From Saussurea involucrata (Eukaryota > Streptophyta > Magnoliopsida > Asterales > Asteraceae): a DNA stretch of 64,000 nucleotides. Below the pieces are notes generated by a model. It did no database searches. It saw only the letters and a list, made by a program, of their open reading frames with translations, and was not told where the DNA came from. Both the position numbers and the translations under genes were made by a program. Below, piece after piece: positions 35,821 to 48,291 of the stretch (positions are counted from its first letter, which is position 1; every line of letters starts with the position of its first letter). The stretch covers positions 76,886,795 to 76,950,794 of the forward strand of contig CM066327.1 in assembly GCA_033807775.1 (NCBI GenBank), in the 5' to 3' direction.

Positions 35821-36247
35821 AATTTATGTATTGTAACTTGTAAGTTTGTAACTTAAAATTATATATAAATTATAAAACGTAAAAGTGTATTTTAGTGATA
35901 TATATTATAAATAAAACGTATTTTTAAAGTGTATTTTAGTGATCCAATCCAATTTTTTACTTTTTAAAGTTTAGTAATTAATTATTATACAAAGATTTTT
36001 TTTTTTAAAAAAAAAAGAAAATACGCCGGCCCGATCAAGAACCGGTTTTGGGACCGGCACGGCCCGGTTTTATAAAAAACGGTTTTCCATACCAGTAAAC
36101 GGGTCAGGGATTTTCGGGTTAAACCCGGCCCGACCCGATCCGGTTTTTCTCAGAACCGGTTTTGGCCGTCACCGTTTGAACCCGGTTTTTGCCTCGGCCC
36201 AAGCCGACCCGACCCGAACCCGGTTTTTGGCCATCACTATTTGAGAA

Positions 36248-37639
36248 CGAAGAAATGGTTTTGTTGAAAATCGTTAAGGTGCCATCCAAGAAACAAAATT
36301 TGATAACGAACTACTCTTATATACATAGGTATGTAATCCAACGTTTTGATATACAATTATTCGAAACTAAAAATATTCAAGATACATTGAACGAGAGTAC
36401 ACAACTAATCGAGTAGTCGATTAATAATTACCCCATTTTCTGTTTTGGTTCATAGTTTTGGAGATGACGAGGCTCTGCTTCTTGAGTTGATGAAATTTAC
36501 CTCATAAAACCTCTAAAAAACCTGGAGAATTGCTCAACAGAGCTGTAATAGTAACTCGGGAGGGAAAATTATTAAAAAATTAGCGAAACAATTTGAATAA
36601 AAATATCTCGAAGCAAGCAATTATTATTCGTTTTTGCACAAATCAACTCTAGACAATAAAAAACTGGAAGATTGCAAGTCAAAACTAACCAATTGAAAGA
36701 GAAATATTACCTGCAACAAAACCCTAAAATATGGAGAATTGCTCGAGTGAGTTGTAAAAACTGAAAACAAAGATGGCAAGTTTGGAAGAAGGAAAACTAA
36801 AATAAAATATGCGATTTCCAGAAACCGAACTCCAACCAATCAAAAGTGTGATGATTATAAATCACAAATCAGAAACAGAATTTCACTAACAACATTACAA
36901 AAATGTAACTTATATACCCCCCCCCCCCCTTGAATTCCCCTGGGTTTTTTTAAAGCAAATTTATTACCACCAAATATAAAACACAAGATACAAAATAATC
37001 CAAGCCACAGCCCTAAACAGAGGCACGCATGCCACGAAACCAAACTACACAGCAGCGAAAAACGTTTACAAAGCAGACCGAAAAAAACGAGAATCGAACA
37101 GCAGTAAAGCCAGAGAAGTTCAGCCGCTGCACCAAGTTTGCGAGGAATAAACTAAGGAGAAGTGGCGTTACCACCCCGCACCAGCCTTTGATCCTCGCAT
37201 CGAACACCTGTAGGGGCTGTTGCCACCGAACATATCACAACCACAAAACAAAACCCGAAAGCTGCATTACACGAGGCAGGAGCAAGCAACGAGCAAAAAG
37301 ACAAAAAAAACAAAACAACCCGAGACCCAAAACAGAAGCAACAATTCAGCAGCTATTTGTCTCGATACAGATAAGAACAGCGATCCTGGAGCTGAATAAA
37401 CAGTATGTTACCGCTCGACCACGATTTTTACGCGCGAAGTAGTCATTCCGGTTCGGAGAGCCACACTTTCCAATCGAAGTTTCTGTTCCGACTTAGTCTC
37501 TCGATCCATTCAAATCTCTTTCTTTGGAATTCCAGAAACGTATCTTCCAGCCGCCTTTGTCACCTTTGAAAACGATTTTGTTCAGATGCCCCCAAATTAA
37601 GTAGAGGAAAGTCCAGACCGTATCACCTCTGAATTCCCC
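36248..37639. other. Unassigned DNA between hAT and copia G
   Basis: No recognisable gene. Contains a poly-C run (about 36918-36929), an imperfect direct repeat (GGAGAATTGCTC at about 36525 and 36731) and GAATTCCCCTGG twice (36933, 37630). Confidence 0.35.
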
Positions 37640-37644
37640 TGGTT

Positions 37645-37861
37645 TGTTGTGGTCGTCTTTGACTTTGTCTTTAGTTGATAGCAATAAATTAGGAGTCAGT
37701 TAAGTTTGAATGTTTCCTTTTCTCTTTTCCATGTCTTTAGCAATAGTAGGCTTTTATTTCGCAAATCAGTTTCTATAAGGCTATTTATTCAGCCAATGAA
37801 TGCTTAATAAATCATCGAAGGTATTCAATACTCTTGTGTGTTTTCACTTTTCAGTTCAACA
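37645..37861 (+). repeat. 5' LTR of copia G
   Basis: Begins TGTTGTGG and ends TTCAACA; poly(A) signal AATAAA at 37806. Confidence 0.93.
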
Positions 37862-37863
37862 TC

Positions 37864-37875
37864 TGGTATCAGAGC
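37864..37875 (+). promoter_or_regulatory. Primer binding site of copia G
   Basis: TGGTATCAGAGC, complementary to the 3' end of initiator Met-tRNA, two bases after the 5' LTR. Confidence 0.93.
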
Positions 37876-37935
37876 TTTCACATAAAGCCTGGCCTGTAGG
37901 TGAGAAACAAGAGACGAGTGCTACCCACAAGAGAG

Positions 37936-38728
37936 ATGGCCGAAATCAGTAACTTGCTATCGAGCATTCCTAAGTTTGACGGGGATTACGATAATTGGAG
38001 CTTGCTCATGGAGAATCTTCTCAGGTCAAAAGAATACTGGAGGGTGGTGCAGAATGGGTTTATCGAGAACGAGAACGAAGACACTTTGCTTGTAGCTCAA
38101 AAGAAAGCCCTTGAAGATGCAAGACTGAAGGATCTCAAAGCAAAAAAAACTATATGTTTAGTTCAATTGACAAGACGATCCTCAAAACTATCACGCAAAA
38201 GGAGACATCGAAACAACTATGGGACTCGATGAAAACGAAGTCCCAAGGGAATGCAAGGGTTCAACGTGCATTGGTGGAATCGTTGATAAGAAGTTAGGAG
38301 CTATTGGAGATAAAGAGTGGAGAGTCTGTGATTGACTACTTCGGAAGGGTCATGGTGGTTGCCAACGATATGCGGAACTATGGTGAGGATATGCAAGATG
38401 TGAAGATTGTCGAGAAAATCTTACGGTCCCTCACCGAGAACTTCAACTACATCGTGTGTTCTATCGAAGAATCCAAGGACATTGACAAACTTTCTGTTGA
38501 TGCCTTGCACAGTTCTCTGCTCGTGCATGAGCAAAAGCTTAAGATAACATCAAATGGCAGTGAAGAACAAGTGGTTAAGGTCGCATATGATGAACGAGGA
38601 GCAAGGGGCATAGGCAGAGGTTCCATGGTCCGTGGAAGAGGAAGAGGACGAGGACGAGTAGGTCACTGAGCAAGGCGACGGTAGAATGCTATAACTGTCA
38701 TCAGTTGGCCCATTTTTCGTATGAATGC
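37936..38728 (+). pseudogene. gag of copia G
   Basis: ATG at 37936 in a good plant context starts MAEISNLLSSIPKFDGDYD, the UBN2-type copia gag that forms the virus-like particle. A frame change in an A run near 38145 and others before 38300 break it. It resumes with SGESVIDYFGRVM, runs to an RG-rich basic stretch, and has a TGA at 38667-38669. A CCHC zinc knuckle (CYNCHQLAHFSYEC) at 38687-38728 is out of that frame. Confidence 0.85.
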
Positions 38729-38788
38729 CGTGAATGAAACAAAGACGTTAACTTCGCGGAGATTGATGAAGAAGAGGATATATTACTT

Positions 38789-39413
38789 ATGACTTCTGTC
38801 GAAACCAACAAAGCACAAGAAAATCAAGTGTGGTTTCTAGATTTGGGATGTAACAATCATATATGTGGAAACAAACAGTGGTTTTTCACTCTTGATGAAG
38901 GTTTCAGGCATGCAGTAAAGCTGGGAAATAAGTTTCATTTACAGGTGATGGGCAAAGGAGATGTACGTTTGCAAATTAACGGGCACACACATACGGTCAC
39001 CGATGTGTACTACATACCAAACTTGTGTAATAACCTACTGAGTATGGGACAGTTGCAAGAGAAAGGTGTCTCAATCCTCATTCAACATGGAGCTTGCAAG
39101 CTTTATCATCCAAGGAAGCGACTTATCTTTCAAACATGGATGACGGAAAACAGGATTTTCGAATTGGCAACAGCTAAAGTAGGAGAAAGAATAAAAGAAC
39201 AACCTCAATGCTTGCAAATGTCTAGTGATAACATAACCCAACTCTCACACAGGAGGTATGCCACCTAAATTACAAGGGTTTGAGGATGTTGAAGTATAGG
39301 AATATGGTATGTTGAATACCTCAACTCAAAGGGTCAACCGGCTCATGTTCAAGTTGTCTCGTAGGAAAGCAACATCGACAATCAATTCCAAAAAAAAGTC
39401 TATGGCGTGCAAC
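38789..39413 (+). pseudogene. Protease and integrase N-terminus of copia G
   Basis: Protease motif reads WFLDLGCNNHICG; the serine normally next to the catalytic Asp is Leu, so activity is unlikely. LLSMGQLQEKG follows as in TNT1-like proteins. A TAA ends the first frame at 39266-39268, and GAG-pre-integrase sequence continues in other frames to the copia H insertion at 39414-39418. Confidence 0.8.
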
Positions 39414-39418
39414 AAGAA

Positions 39419-39666
39419 TGTTAGGTCTCAAAAGTCAGTTGAATAGAAGTTCAGGGACCTTTTATGACAACTTGTGTAACTATCCCTTATGGGATATAAA
39501 TACTTTCTCCTTGTTTAGAATTAGGGTTAATGACCTAATTAGCAACTAATATCCTTTGTACGACCATTCAAAGTATTCATCTTTTCTGCAATTAATCAAG
39601 TGAGATTTATGACTATTGAATTATTGTGTTGATTGAATGTTATGCACTTGATATCCGGGATCCAAG
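39419..39666 (+). repeat. 5' LTR of copia H
   Basis: Starts TGTTAGGTCTC; TATA box TATAAATA at 39495-39502. The last bases differ from the 3' LTR (GATCCAAG against GATCCACA), so the exact end is uncertain by a few bases, and no clear Met-tRNA primer site follows. Confidence 0.85.
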
Positions 39667-39690
39667 AGCAGAAAGACGAACGATCCAAAG

Positions 39691-40473
39691 GTAATTTTTT
39701 CTCAATCTAGAGTCATTCCAGTTTTTGTCGACTATTTCATTGAAAAAGTTAAATCTTTGTTCTTGATTTCTGTGTTAAAATCAAAATGGATGTTAAAGAA
39801 AGTGTTCTCTTTGTGTTTCTAGAGTTTTATTAATTCTTGAAACATCTGTGGTTATTTCTTTGTTCATCGATTTTGTGGTTTTGCAATTATGGGTTTATTG
39901 CACTCTGTTCTTTTAAAACTTCTCAATTTTTGCTCATAAAGTGGGTTAAAATTCGAACTGTCTAGTTGTTTGTGCTTCTTTTGGTTGTTTTGTGGAATTA
40001 AAAGTGTTTGTAGAAATCACTCGAAGCAATCAAGTCCAAACAGTGAGTTTTTGCACTTCCAGGTACGTATTTTTTCTGGTATGCGTTTGAATACGGGACT
40101 TGAAATTTTGAGTCCCAAATTTTCTAGTTTCCCGCACTCTCGTACCGGATCCCGGACTAATACCGGGTTCGTTTCTTTGATCCCGGTCTTATACCGGATT
40201 TTGTCTATACCGGAACTCATTCCGGTTCCGGACTAATACCGGTTCCAGACGAGTCCCGGTTCCGGTGTTTATCGGATTCCTGTTTACTCGGTTCCGGATT
40301 TCACCGGTTCCGGACTATATCAGTTCCGGTTCCAGTTCCGGACTATACCAAGTCCCGATCCATTCCGTTTCCAGATCATTCCTGGTTTCAGATCTCCCCT
40401 GTTCCGGATTTAGCTTCTGCACACTTTGTTAATCTTATTTTTTTCCAGTTCAATTTCTTTCCTTTTCTCTCAG
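39691..40473 (+). other. gag leader with possible 5' intron and CCGG cluster
   Basis: A GTAATT donor-like site at 39691 and pyrimidine-rich acceptors ending at 40448 or 40473 bracket a T-rich stretch holding a CCGG cluster (40137-40330, units like CCGGTTCCGGACTAATA). Splicing would shorten the leader ahead of the gag ATG at 40630. Inference only. Confidence 0.4.
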
Positions 40474-40629
40474 TGTTTGCTTCCTTTAATTATCTTTGAG
40501 TTACTCGTTGTTGCCCATTTGAACTTAGGAATATCTTAGTTATCTCACTTCCTTAGGATCTTGCGTTAGAACACTCGTTTTACCTTTGGATCACTAAAAT
40601 CGTCTTACGATCACTCAAGTGCCCGAAAC

Positions 40630-42526
40630 ATGAACACTCAAGACGCGTTAGCAATAGGATCTGAACTCAAACCACCGATCCTGTACCGAGGGGAGTATAA
40701 CGTATGGAAAGACCGCTTCATGTGTTTTATCGAGACCAAGACTCTCTATGATAAGATCCTGCGATCGTTGACCCACGGACCAGTTCCTCCTCCAATGATG
40801 GATGTCCAAGCACAAGAAGGCGGACCCCCAGCTCAACGGGTGGTCAAACCATATGACAAGTTGACTCCTGAAGAAAAGAGGAAAGTAGATGGCGATAGAC
40901 TGCCTAAGACGTACCTAATCTATAGTCTTCCAAATAATATCTACTGCAGCATCGACAGTCAGAAAGACACGGCTAAAGGAATGTGGGATCAACTGGCGAA
41001 AATTATGCAAGGTAGTCGAGAGGGGAACCAGATGAAGATAACCAACTGCCTCACTCGATATGAAGCGTTCAAGGCTAAACGAGGGGAATCACTAACCGAG
41101 ACTTATGAAAGATTCTGCACGCTCATCAACGATTTTCATAAAAACAACATCTTTAAGACGAACACAGAGAACAACATCAAGTTCTTGAACAACCTTCAGC
41201 CTGAGTGGAAGGGATTTGTCCTCCATGTTCGTCACAATCGTTCCTTAGAGAATGTTCTACGAGATGCTGCTACAAGATGAAGATGATGTTCGTGAACTCA
41301 TAGGAGATCAGAAGTCTGGTGAAAAGACCAAAGAAGACCCTCTTGCTCTCATCTCTCACAAAAAGGACAAACACGCCCAACGAAGCTCTTATCGAGAATA
41401 AGCTTATCGTGAGACTGAGCATGATGACGAAGAACCTGAAAGTGATTCTGACCCCGAGCTTGATGGAATCAAGAAAGTTGTTGCCCTACTCACCAGGGAG
41501 TACGCAAGGAAGAAATTCTTCAAGAAACCATCCAACAACAACCAGCGTTACTCCACCAACACGAAGCGCCGAGACTACCGAGACAAGTATGAAGGGAAGA
41601 GAAAGACGTATGAAGGAAGGAAGAAGAATGATGAAGGCAAGAAGTCAGAAGGAAAGTCTGACGAGCAAGGTGATGACGAACCGGTAAAGTGTTACAATTG
41701 CGAAAGGCGTGGGCACTTTGCCAGAGACTGTCGGAAACCTGTAGTACACAATGCTGAGTACTACAAGAACAAGATATTGTTGGCAAGGCAGAAAGAATCA
41801 GGTAAAGCATTATTGGCAGTAGACGATCACTGGCTTGTCTTGGCTGAAGATGAAGAGGAAGAAGCTGAAGCTCATATGTGCTACACTGGCACTCAGCCAG
41901 GAGAATCTGACACTGAAGATGAACCCTTCATCAAGAATAAGGAGAAAGCCGAATGTCAGGTATGTGCTTCCTCTAATGCTAAACTTATCGATCAGATGCA
42001 AGTCATGGTGCATAACTTAGATTCTTTTAAACAAAAGATTAAAGCCAAAGACACCCAAATTACTAAGGTAGAAGCCGATGCTAAAATCAAATACGACAAC
42101 ATAGGCAAGCTAGCTATTGAAAAGGCTGAAAATAAGTGTGTGATAGAAAACTATCAATTCAAATGCTCAGCCATTTCAAAAAGAGCAGAATCCCTAGAGA
42201 CCCAACTATCCGAATTCACAGAAAAGTTAGAAAAGTATCAGGAGGAGTATTCCAAGAGTGTCGTTCTTCAAGAAAAAGTTCAAAAACAAAATGATTTGTT
42301 GACCAACAAGCTTAAGGATCTAGAATCCAAACTTTATAAACTCGGTCAATCGGAACAAACCATTCATTTGAATAAACCGAAGGAATTCAAGTATTACAAC
42401 TCTCTTTGGGGACTCGGATATGATAATCCGTGTTACCTTAAGAAAAGCTTATCAAAGGTTCCCACCCTTTATGAGTTCAAATTTTTGGGACTAGATAAGA
42501 AATACCCTGAGTATAAGATCAAGTGA
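40630..42526 (+). pseudogene. gag of copia H
   Basis: ATG 40630 begins MNTQDALAIGSELKPPILY. The N-terminal 210 residues match UBN2-type gag (GMWDQLAKIMQGS, LTRYEAFKAKRGESL). Frame changes follow near 41280. The CCHC knuckle (CYNCERRGHFARDC) is at 41690-41731, followed by an acidic stretch and a long coiled coil (about 41990-42360). The frame stops with TGA at 42524-42526. Gag packages the RNA; the coiled coil probably helps particle assembly. Confidence 0.85.
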
Positions 42527-44060
42527 ACTAAGCCGTCACAAGAAGATGAGGAAAAGGAGGACCATAAACGACGAACAAGAATTCCTCTACGAAAAGTAGG
42601 GGAAAAGCCTGAAAATGTTGACACTAATTCGGAAGATGGGCTATCTCGAAAAAAATATAAATGTACAAGTTCCTTTCGTGTATGAAACCCTTAATGCGTC
42701 TTATTTGAAAAATAAAACACCTTACCTCTCAAATGATTACTTCGACATCTGTTCTCTTGCCAAAACTGTGGAAACTCGAGTTCCATTTACGGCAACACCA
42801 GATGTAGGATCTCATGATCAATCAGAGTTCAAACGATATGTTCCACCTCTGATTTTGGAAAACATCATTTTCAAACTTGAAGAATCAATTGTGAGGGACA
42901 AGGTTATTTTTGAGACCGAAAGAATTGTACTTTTATCCACTATAAACGAGCTCAAACAGAACAAAACCGAGCCATTATCCGAATAAGAAATAACGAGTTA
43001 TAAAACCGAGATTGCTAAATTGACTTCTAAACTGTTCGCCTTGGCAGCAGAGGCTTTAACAGGAAGGATGGCTAAGGAAAGTCCCGTGGATACTCCAATG
43101 AAGCCTGCCTCTCCTGACACCAACTCGGTTGACCCGTCAACTACTTGTTCGGATAGTTCCTCGTGCAAGGCTTTTCTAGGAGTGTCTCTTGACACCGATG
43201 ATAAGATTTTGAGTTACCAAAATAAAGGTAACGCGGTTCAAACCGAATCTGTTCAAAGGAATCTTTTTCCAGACTTTAATAATCCCTTTGCGGATGATTC
43301 CTTTAACTGCTCCTCATCTGACTCTGATAGTGAAACCCCATTTGATTCTGCACGATGGTTTTATGAGTTTATGAATTCCTCTGTTTGTCATGATTATGAT
43401 GTTTCAAAAATTGATTTTGCTCCAAAGCTTGCAAGTCACACTCAATTTTTAGAGAAAATGCCTACACCGGCAAATTTTGAAAAAGGAGAATGTTCTAACT
43501 CCAAAAACGTTTCTGAGACCATTTCTTCAAAATCTAAATCTAAACGGCGGTCCAAGAAATGATCTAAAACCGGTAAAAGATCTACACGACAACCCTATTA
43601 CTCCAGCTCCTCTGACAATAACTTTAATGCCATTTCAGATAGAACGGGTCAGGGGAGAGTTGTTCAACAAGAGTGGGTAGAAAAGAAGCCTAAGTTACGC
43701 CACGAGAAGACTCAATCTTTTAATTCATTTTTGCATATTAGGAAGAACAATAACAATCATGATTTTGCTTTTAATAAGTCTGTTGAACATGGTTTTCAAT
43801 TTCCGTTTAAACCTACTTTAGTTCAGCAATTGATTCAGATTTCGCATGATTGTGTTTGTTGTTCTATGTGTGGAATGAATGATTTTGTCGATTCTAAACA
43901 TGCATCTAATTGGTTTGGTACATATCATGTGTTTAATTCGCGTTCTTCTAAATCCCGAAAGGACCCAAATCTAAACGGGCCTCGAGAAAAGGTGTTACAC
44001 CTAACTTATCAGGACCCATTTATAAATGGGTACCTAAGAACCCCTAATTTCTGTTTTGCA
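42527..44060 (+). pseudogene. gag-pol linker of copia H
   Basis: Open fragments in changing frames (42615-42986, 43020-43562, 43731-44084), rich in Ser, Asp and Lys, with a further predicted helical stretch. No known domain; position between the knuckle/coiled coil and protease suits the long spacer of this copia type. Confidence 0.6.
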
Positions 44061-44070
44061 GCCCGGTCAT

Positions 44071-45375
44071 GTGTGGTTTCTTGATTCCAGTTGCTCCAAA
44101 CACATGACTGGTAAACAGGAGCTGCTCACCAACTTCAAGGAGAAGTACTGTGGTGACATTCGTTTCGGGAATGACAATGTAGCCCCGATTATGGGCTATG
44201 GCGATCTAGTTCAGGACAACCTTACCATTAAGTGAGTGTCCTACGTCGAAGGTTTGGGACACAACCTCTTTAGCATCGGCCAATTCTGTGACAAGAATCT
44301 TGAAGTCAACTTCAAGGCGAAGAGATGCAACATTCGTAACGAAGACGGAACGGAGATCCTTGATGGGACTAGAAGAACGAATTTGTACACAATCAACCTC
44401 GCCTCTCTGAAGACCGATAAAGCTGTGTGCCTCATGTCCAAAGCAACTACTCAACAGAACTGGCTGTGGCATCGACGACTTTCCCATCTTAACTTCAAGA
44501 ACATAAACAAGCTAGTGCTAGGCGGACTCGTCAAAGGAATTCCAGAACTAAGGTTTGAGAAAGAACATCTCTGCTCCGTATGAGAGATGGGCAAAATGAA
44601 GAAAGCGACTCACAAACCGAAAACGGTTCCAATCACGTCTAGGCCTTTGGAGCTTATACACATGGATCTATGCGGTCCTATGCGAGTCCAAAGCATCAAT
44701 CATAAGAAGTACGTACTGGTGATGGTGGATGACTTCTCGAGATACACCTGGGTCAAGTTTCTCCGCTTGATTGATGAGACTCCCGGGTTAATCATCAACC
44801 ATCTGAAGGGTGTCCAGAACAACATGCAGCTGGCCGTCATATCCATTCGCACTGATAACGTCACCAAGTTCAAGAACCGCGTCATCGGTGAATATCTAAC
44901 ATCGGTCGGGATTTCACACAACTTCTCTGCTGCTAGGACTCCTCAACAGAACGACGTAGTGGAACGTCGCAATCTCACCTTGGTGGAAGCGGCACGAACT
45001 ATGCTAACCTAGTACAACCTTTCAATGTTTCTATGGGCTGAAGCTGTCGCCACGGCTTGGTATATTCAGAACAGATCCATCGTTAACAAACGCTTTAACA
45101 AAACGCCGTACGAGCTCATCAACAATCGCACCCCCAACATCAACTACTTCCATGCGTTCGGGTGCAAGTGCTTCGTGAAGAACGACAAGGATTATCTCGG
45201 CAAGCTCAACCCAAAGGCAGACGAAGGGATCTTCATCGGCTACTCAAATTCTTCAAAAGCATTCCGAGTCTACACCAAGAGGACGAAGACCGTTTTAGAG
45301 AGCATCAATGTGTCCTTCGACGAATTGGTCGACTTGGCTTCTGAACACCTCAGTTCAGAACCCGTGCTCACATGA
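44071..45375 (+). pseudogene. Protease and integrase of copia H
   Basis: Protease motif VWFLDSSCSKHMTG starts at 44071 (DSS where copia usually has DSG). The integrase HHCC finger shows WHRRLSHLNF, but its second Cys codon is a TGA at 44581-44583. The catalytic core has D (MDLCGP), D (IRTDN) and E (VVERRN) in order, then a TAG at 45010-45012. A FGCKCFVKND / GYSNSSKAFRVY stretch follows to a TGA at 45373. It would insert cDNA into the genome; now dead. Confidence 0.85.
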
Positions 45376-46016
45376 GTGCTGCCCTCCAATCATTCTAGAT
45401 CGGAAACCAAGCACACTCTAGTAGATCCTTCTTCATCCAATACGTCGAAGTCACATCGTTCTGAATTAGATCTACTATTTGAACATTTTTATAATGATTT
45501 CTATATTTCCCCTGTATCTACTGATGATTCTTTGAATGCAGATGGAGCTGTGGTGGTGTCATCGCAAACTACTGGTCCTCCACTAACCCCCAACACAACA
45601 TCGTCGGAGGACTCACCCTAATCACCCGCAATAGAGATGACACCATCTTCAAGCACGAATACGGTTTCCAAGACCGCATCTCCAGTGGTTCAACTCAGAC
45701 CGTCATCCCCCGGATCAAGCAACAGTGTCTCTCACACCGACACAACAGAAGTATCTTCATCAACCGCTGTTCCTACACAATCAGCGGTCGCCACACCGTT
45801 ACATCCGACTCCATCTCTAAAGGCGGTACAAGACTTATCCCTAGGCTCATATGTTGATCCTGACAATTCTCAACCGTCCATGGACCCGCTACCTCACACA
45901 CGTAAGTGGACTCAAGCACACCCATCTGAACAGATCATCGGTGATCCGACAGTCCAATTCAGACAAGAGCCTCGGTGGAAACCGAAGACACCGCCCCGTA
46001 CTACTGAGCAACACTA
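45376..46016 (+). pseudogene. Integrase-RT spacer of copia H
   Basis: Ser/Thr/Pro-rich frames broken by TAA at 45619 and 46015. Low-complexity spacer typical between integrase and RT. Confidence 0.6.
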
Positions 46017-47586
46017 AAAAATGGGAGGCAACGGGAAATGAGTGTCTCTTTTCCATCTTCCTCAGCAACGTTGAACCCGCAACGGTTAGAGAAGCCTTGA
46101 ACGTTCCGGACTGGGTGATCGTTATGCAAGAAGAGTTGAACGAGTTTGAAAGTCTCAAGGTATGGTGCCTGGTCCCTTGCCCGAAAAACAAGACGGTTAT
46201 CGAAACTAAATGGATCTTCAAGAACAAAAAGGATGAGAACATGATTGTAGTACGAAACAAGGAAAGATTAGTAGCTAAAGGGTACCGACAACAAGAAGGG
46301 ATTGACTATGAAGAAACGTTTGCACCAATCGCCCGAATCGAAGCCATCAGGATGTTCCTCGCGTATGCCGCTCACAAGAATTTCAACGTCTTCCAAATGG
46401 ATGTGAAAATGGCATTTCTCAATGGCAACTCAAGGAGGAGGTGTACGTCTCCCAGCCAGACGGTTTCATCAGTACCATTCACCCCAATCATGTCTACCTT
46501 CTCGACAAAGAACTTTACGGCCTGAAGCAAGCACCGAGAGCCTGGTATGATGCCGTATCTACATTTCTCATAAACGCAGGCTTCTCGTAGGTAAAATCGA
46601 CACTACTTTTTTCATTAAGAGGGAAGGTAAGGATATTATTTTAATTTAAATCTACGTCGATGACATTATCTTCGGCTCTACGAACCCACAATACTGTCAT
46701 AACTTTTCAGTCCTCATGAAATCGCATTTTAAAATGAGTATGATGGGTCAGATGAATTTCTTTCTCGGTCTTCAAGTTAAACAACTGTCGACCGGGATAT
46801 TCATCAATCAATATAAGTACATCGCGGATATTCTTCGGAAGTTCCAGATGGAAAATTGCACACCCATGAAGACTCCCATGTCACCGGGTACGAAGTTACA
46901 CGCCGATTCTGACGGAAAGGATGTGAATACTGGTACCTATAGAGGAATGATAGGTTCGTTGATGTATCTGACGGCAAGTTGGCCGGATATAATGTTCTCC
47001 ACCTTTTTATGTGCTCGGTTTCAGTCTAAACCGAAGGAGTCACACCTTATAGCAGTTAAACGCATTATACGTTATTTAAAAGGTACTGCTGATCTTGGCC
47101 TTTGACATGCTTCGAACTCACGGCATTCTCAGATGCTGATCACGCGGGAAGCATGCTTGACCGAAAGAGCACCACGGGTCACGTCCAGTTTCTTGGCGAC
47201 AAGTTGGTTAGCTGGGTCTCTAAAAAGCAAACGTGCGTCTCCACATCCACGGTAGAAGCAGAGTACGTGGCTGCGGCTAGTTGTTGTTCCCAAGTCATCT
47301 GGATGCGCACTCAACTGAAGGATTACGGGTTCCAGTACTCACAAATTCCAATTTATTGTGACTCAAAGAGTGCTATAGCCTTCACCAGCAATCCGGTCCA
47401 GTATACAAATACCAAACATATCGACGTGCGCTACCACTTCATCAAAGATCATGTTGAACGAGGTACGATTGAACTCTATGTTGTAAGTACATAAAATCAA
47501 TTGGCAGACCTGTTTACAAAGGCCTTGGACGAAAAACGGTTCAATGAACTCGTGTCCAAGTTAGGTATGCTGAACTTGAAAGTTTA
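46017..47586 (+). pseudogene. Reverse transcriptase and RNase H of copia H
   Basis: RT begins with KTVIETKWIFKNKKDE and RLVAKGYRQQEGIDYEETF; the first catalytic Asp is kept in FQMDVKMAF. The YVDD box lies at 46653-46664, directly after a TAA that replaces the usual CAA. RNase H shows FSDADHAG, STVEAEYVAAASCCSQ and CDSKSAIAF, with an in-frame TAA at 47492 before the conserved ending that stops at 47584-47586. Frame change near 46430 and stops make it inactive. Confidence 0.88.
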
Positions 47587-47870
47587 ATCCACCCTTGTAC
47601 TTGTCACACCCTCTCTTCACTACGGGTTAACTGTGTCTTCACAAGATACACTTGCCTCTTAGTGCAGTCTCGGTGTTTCAAGCACATCGGTGCATCGTCT
47701 TCTGTATTTATTTAATAATTTTCTTTTGTATTTCGATTGTCTGCATAGTTCTTTATTTATGTTATTTTAGTCTTTGTTTTCGTATACATTTCCCGGGCTA
47801 CTAACGTGTTGTTCTAAAGGGTGTCCACCAAAGACCAAGTCTCCAAGGTGAGTTTTCCCCATTTGTTTGC

Positions 47871-48003
47871 AAAGTTGAGGGGGAGAAAGTTATATTTTGA
47901 AAAGTTGAGGGGGAGAAATGTCAATTTGAAAAGTTGAAGGGGGAAAAAGGTAAATTTGAAAAGTTGAGGGGGAGAAATGGATTTTTCAAAACTTGAGGGG
48001 GCG
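47871..48003 (+). repeat. Five PPT-like repeats between pol and the third ORF
   Basis: Five ~30-bp units each carry AAAAGTTGAGGGGGAGAAA or a close variant (47871, 47900, 47930, 47960, 47988). The purine core resembles the true PPT before the 3' LTR (AAAGGGGGAGAT at 54596-54607). Confidence 0.85.
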
Positions 48004-48150
48004 CAAAGTAATTTCTATATCTTAAAGGTTTGAATTTAAATTTTTATTTAACTTCGGGGGTAAATCTTGCATTTATATTAAAGTTGAGATAAGTCGGGAC
48101 CGGGATGGGGAAAGGATCCAGTACCGGGATTCACTTCCGGTATCGACCGA

Positions 48151-48159
48151 TATATAAAT
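48151..48159 (+). promoter_or_regulatory. Possible internal promoter (TATA box) of the third ORF
   Basis: TATATAAAT lies about 975 bp before the third ORF. A CT-rich, leader-like stretch follows from about 48185, as in plant core promoters. Confidence 0.45.
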
Positions 48160-48291
48160 CGGTTTGAGTATGGAATACTTCACAATTTCAAACTTCGCGC
48201 TCAAATCCTCTCCTGACCAACTTCTTCTCACATTCAACTCACATTGTCATGTTTGCTCATATTTGTCTCCGATTTCAACTTCGATTCATAG

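Larger units (their letters stand above)
33115..36239 (+). mobile_element. BED-finger hAT element, complete ends
   Basis: Ends TAGTGATGGCCAAA and TTTTGGCCATCACTA, flanked by an exact 8-bp target duplication TTTGAGAA (33107-33114, 36240-36247). 3125 bp. Both subterminal regions (about 33128-33290 and 36022-36225) are packed with GACCCG and CCGGTTTT motifs, likely transposase binding sites. One broken transposase gene lies between. The element is structurally whole but not autonomous. Confidence 0.93.

Noticed and set aside
37029..37442. 137-codon frame upstream of copia G
   Set aside because: Basic, low-complexity, no recognisable domain or gene structure around it.
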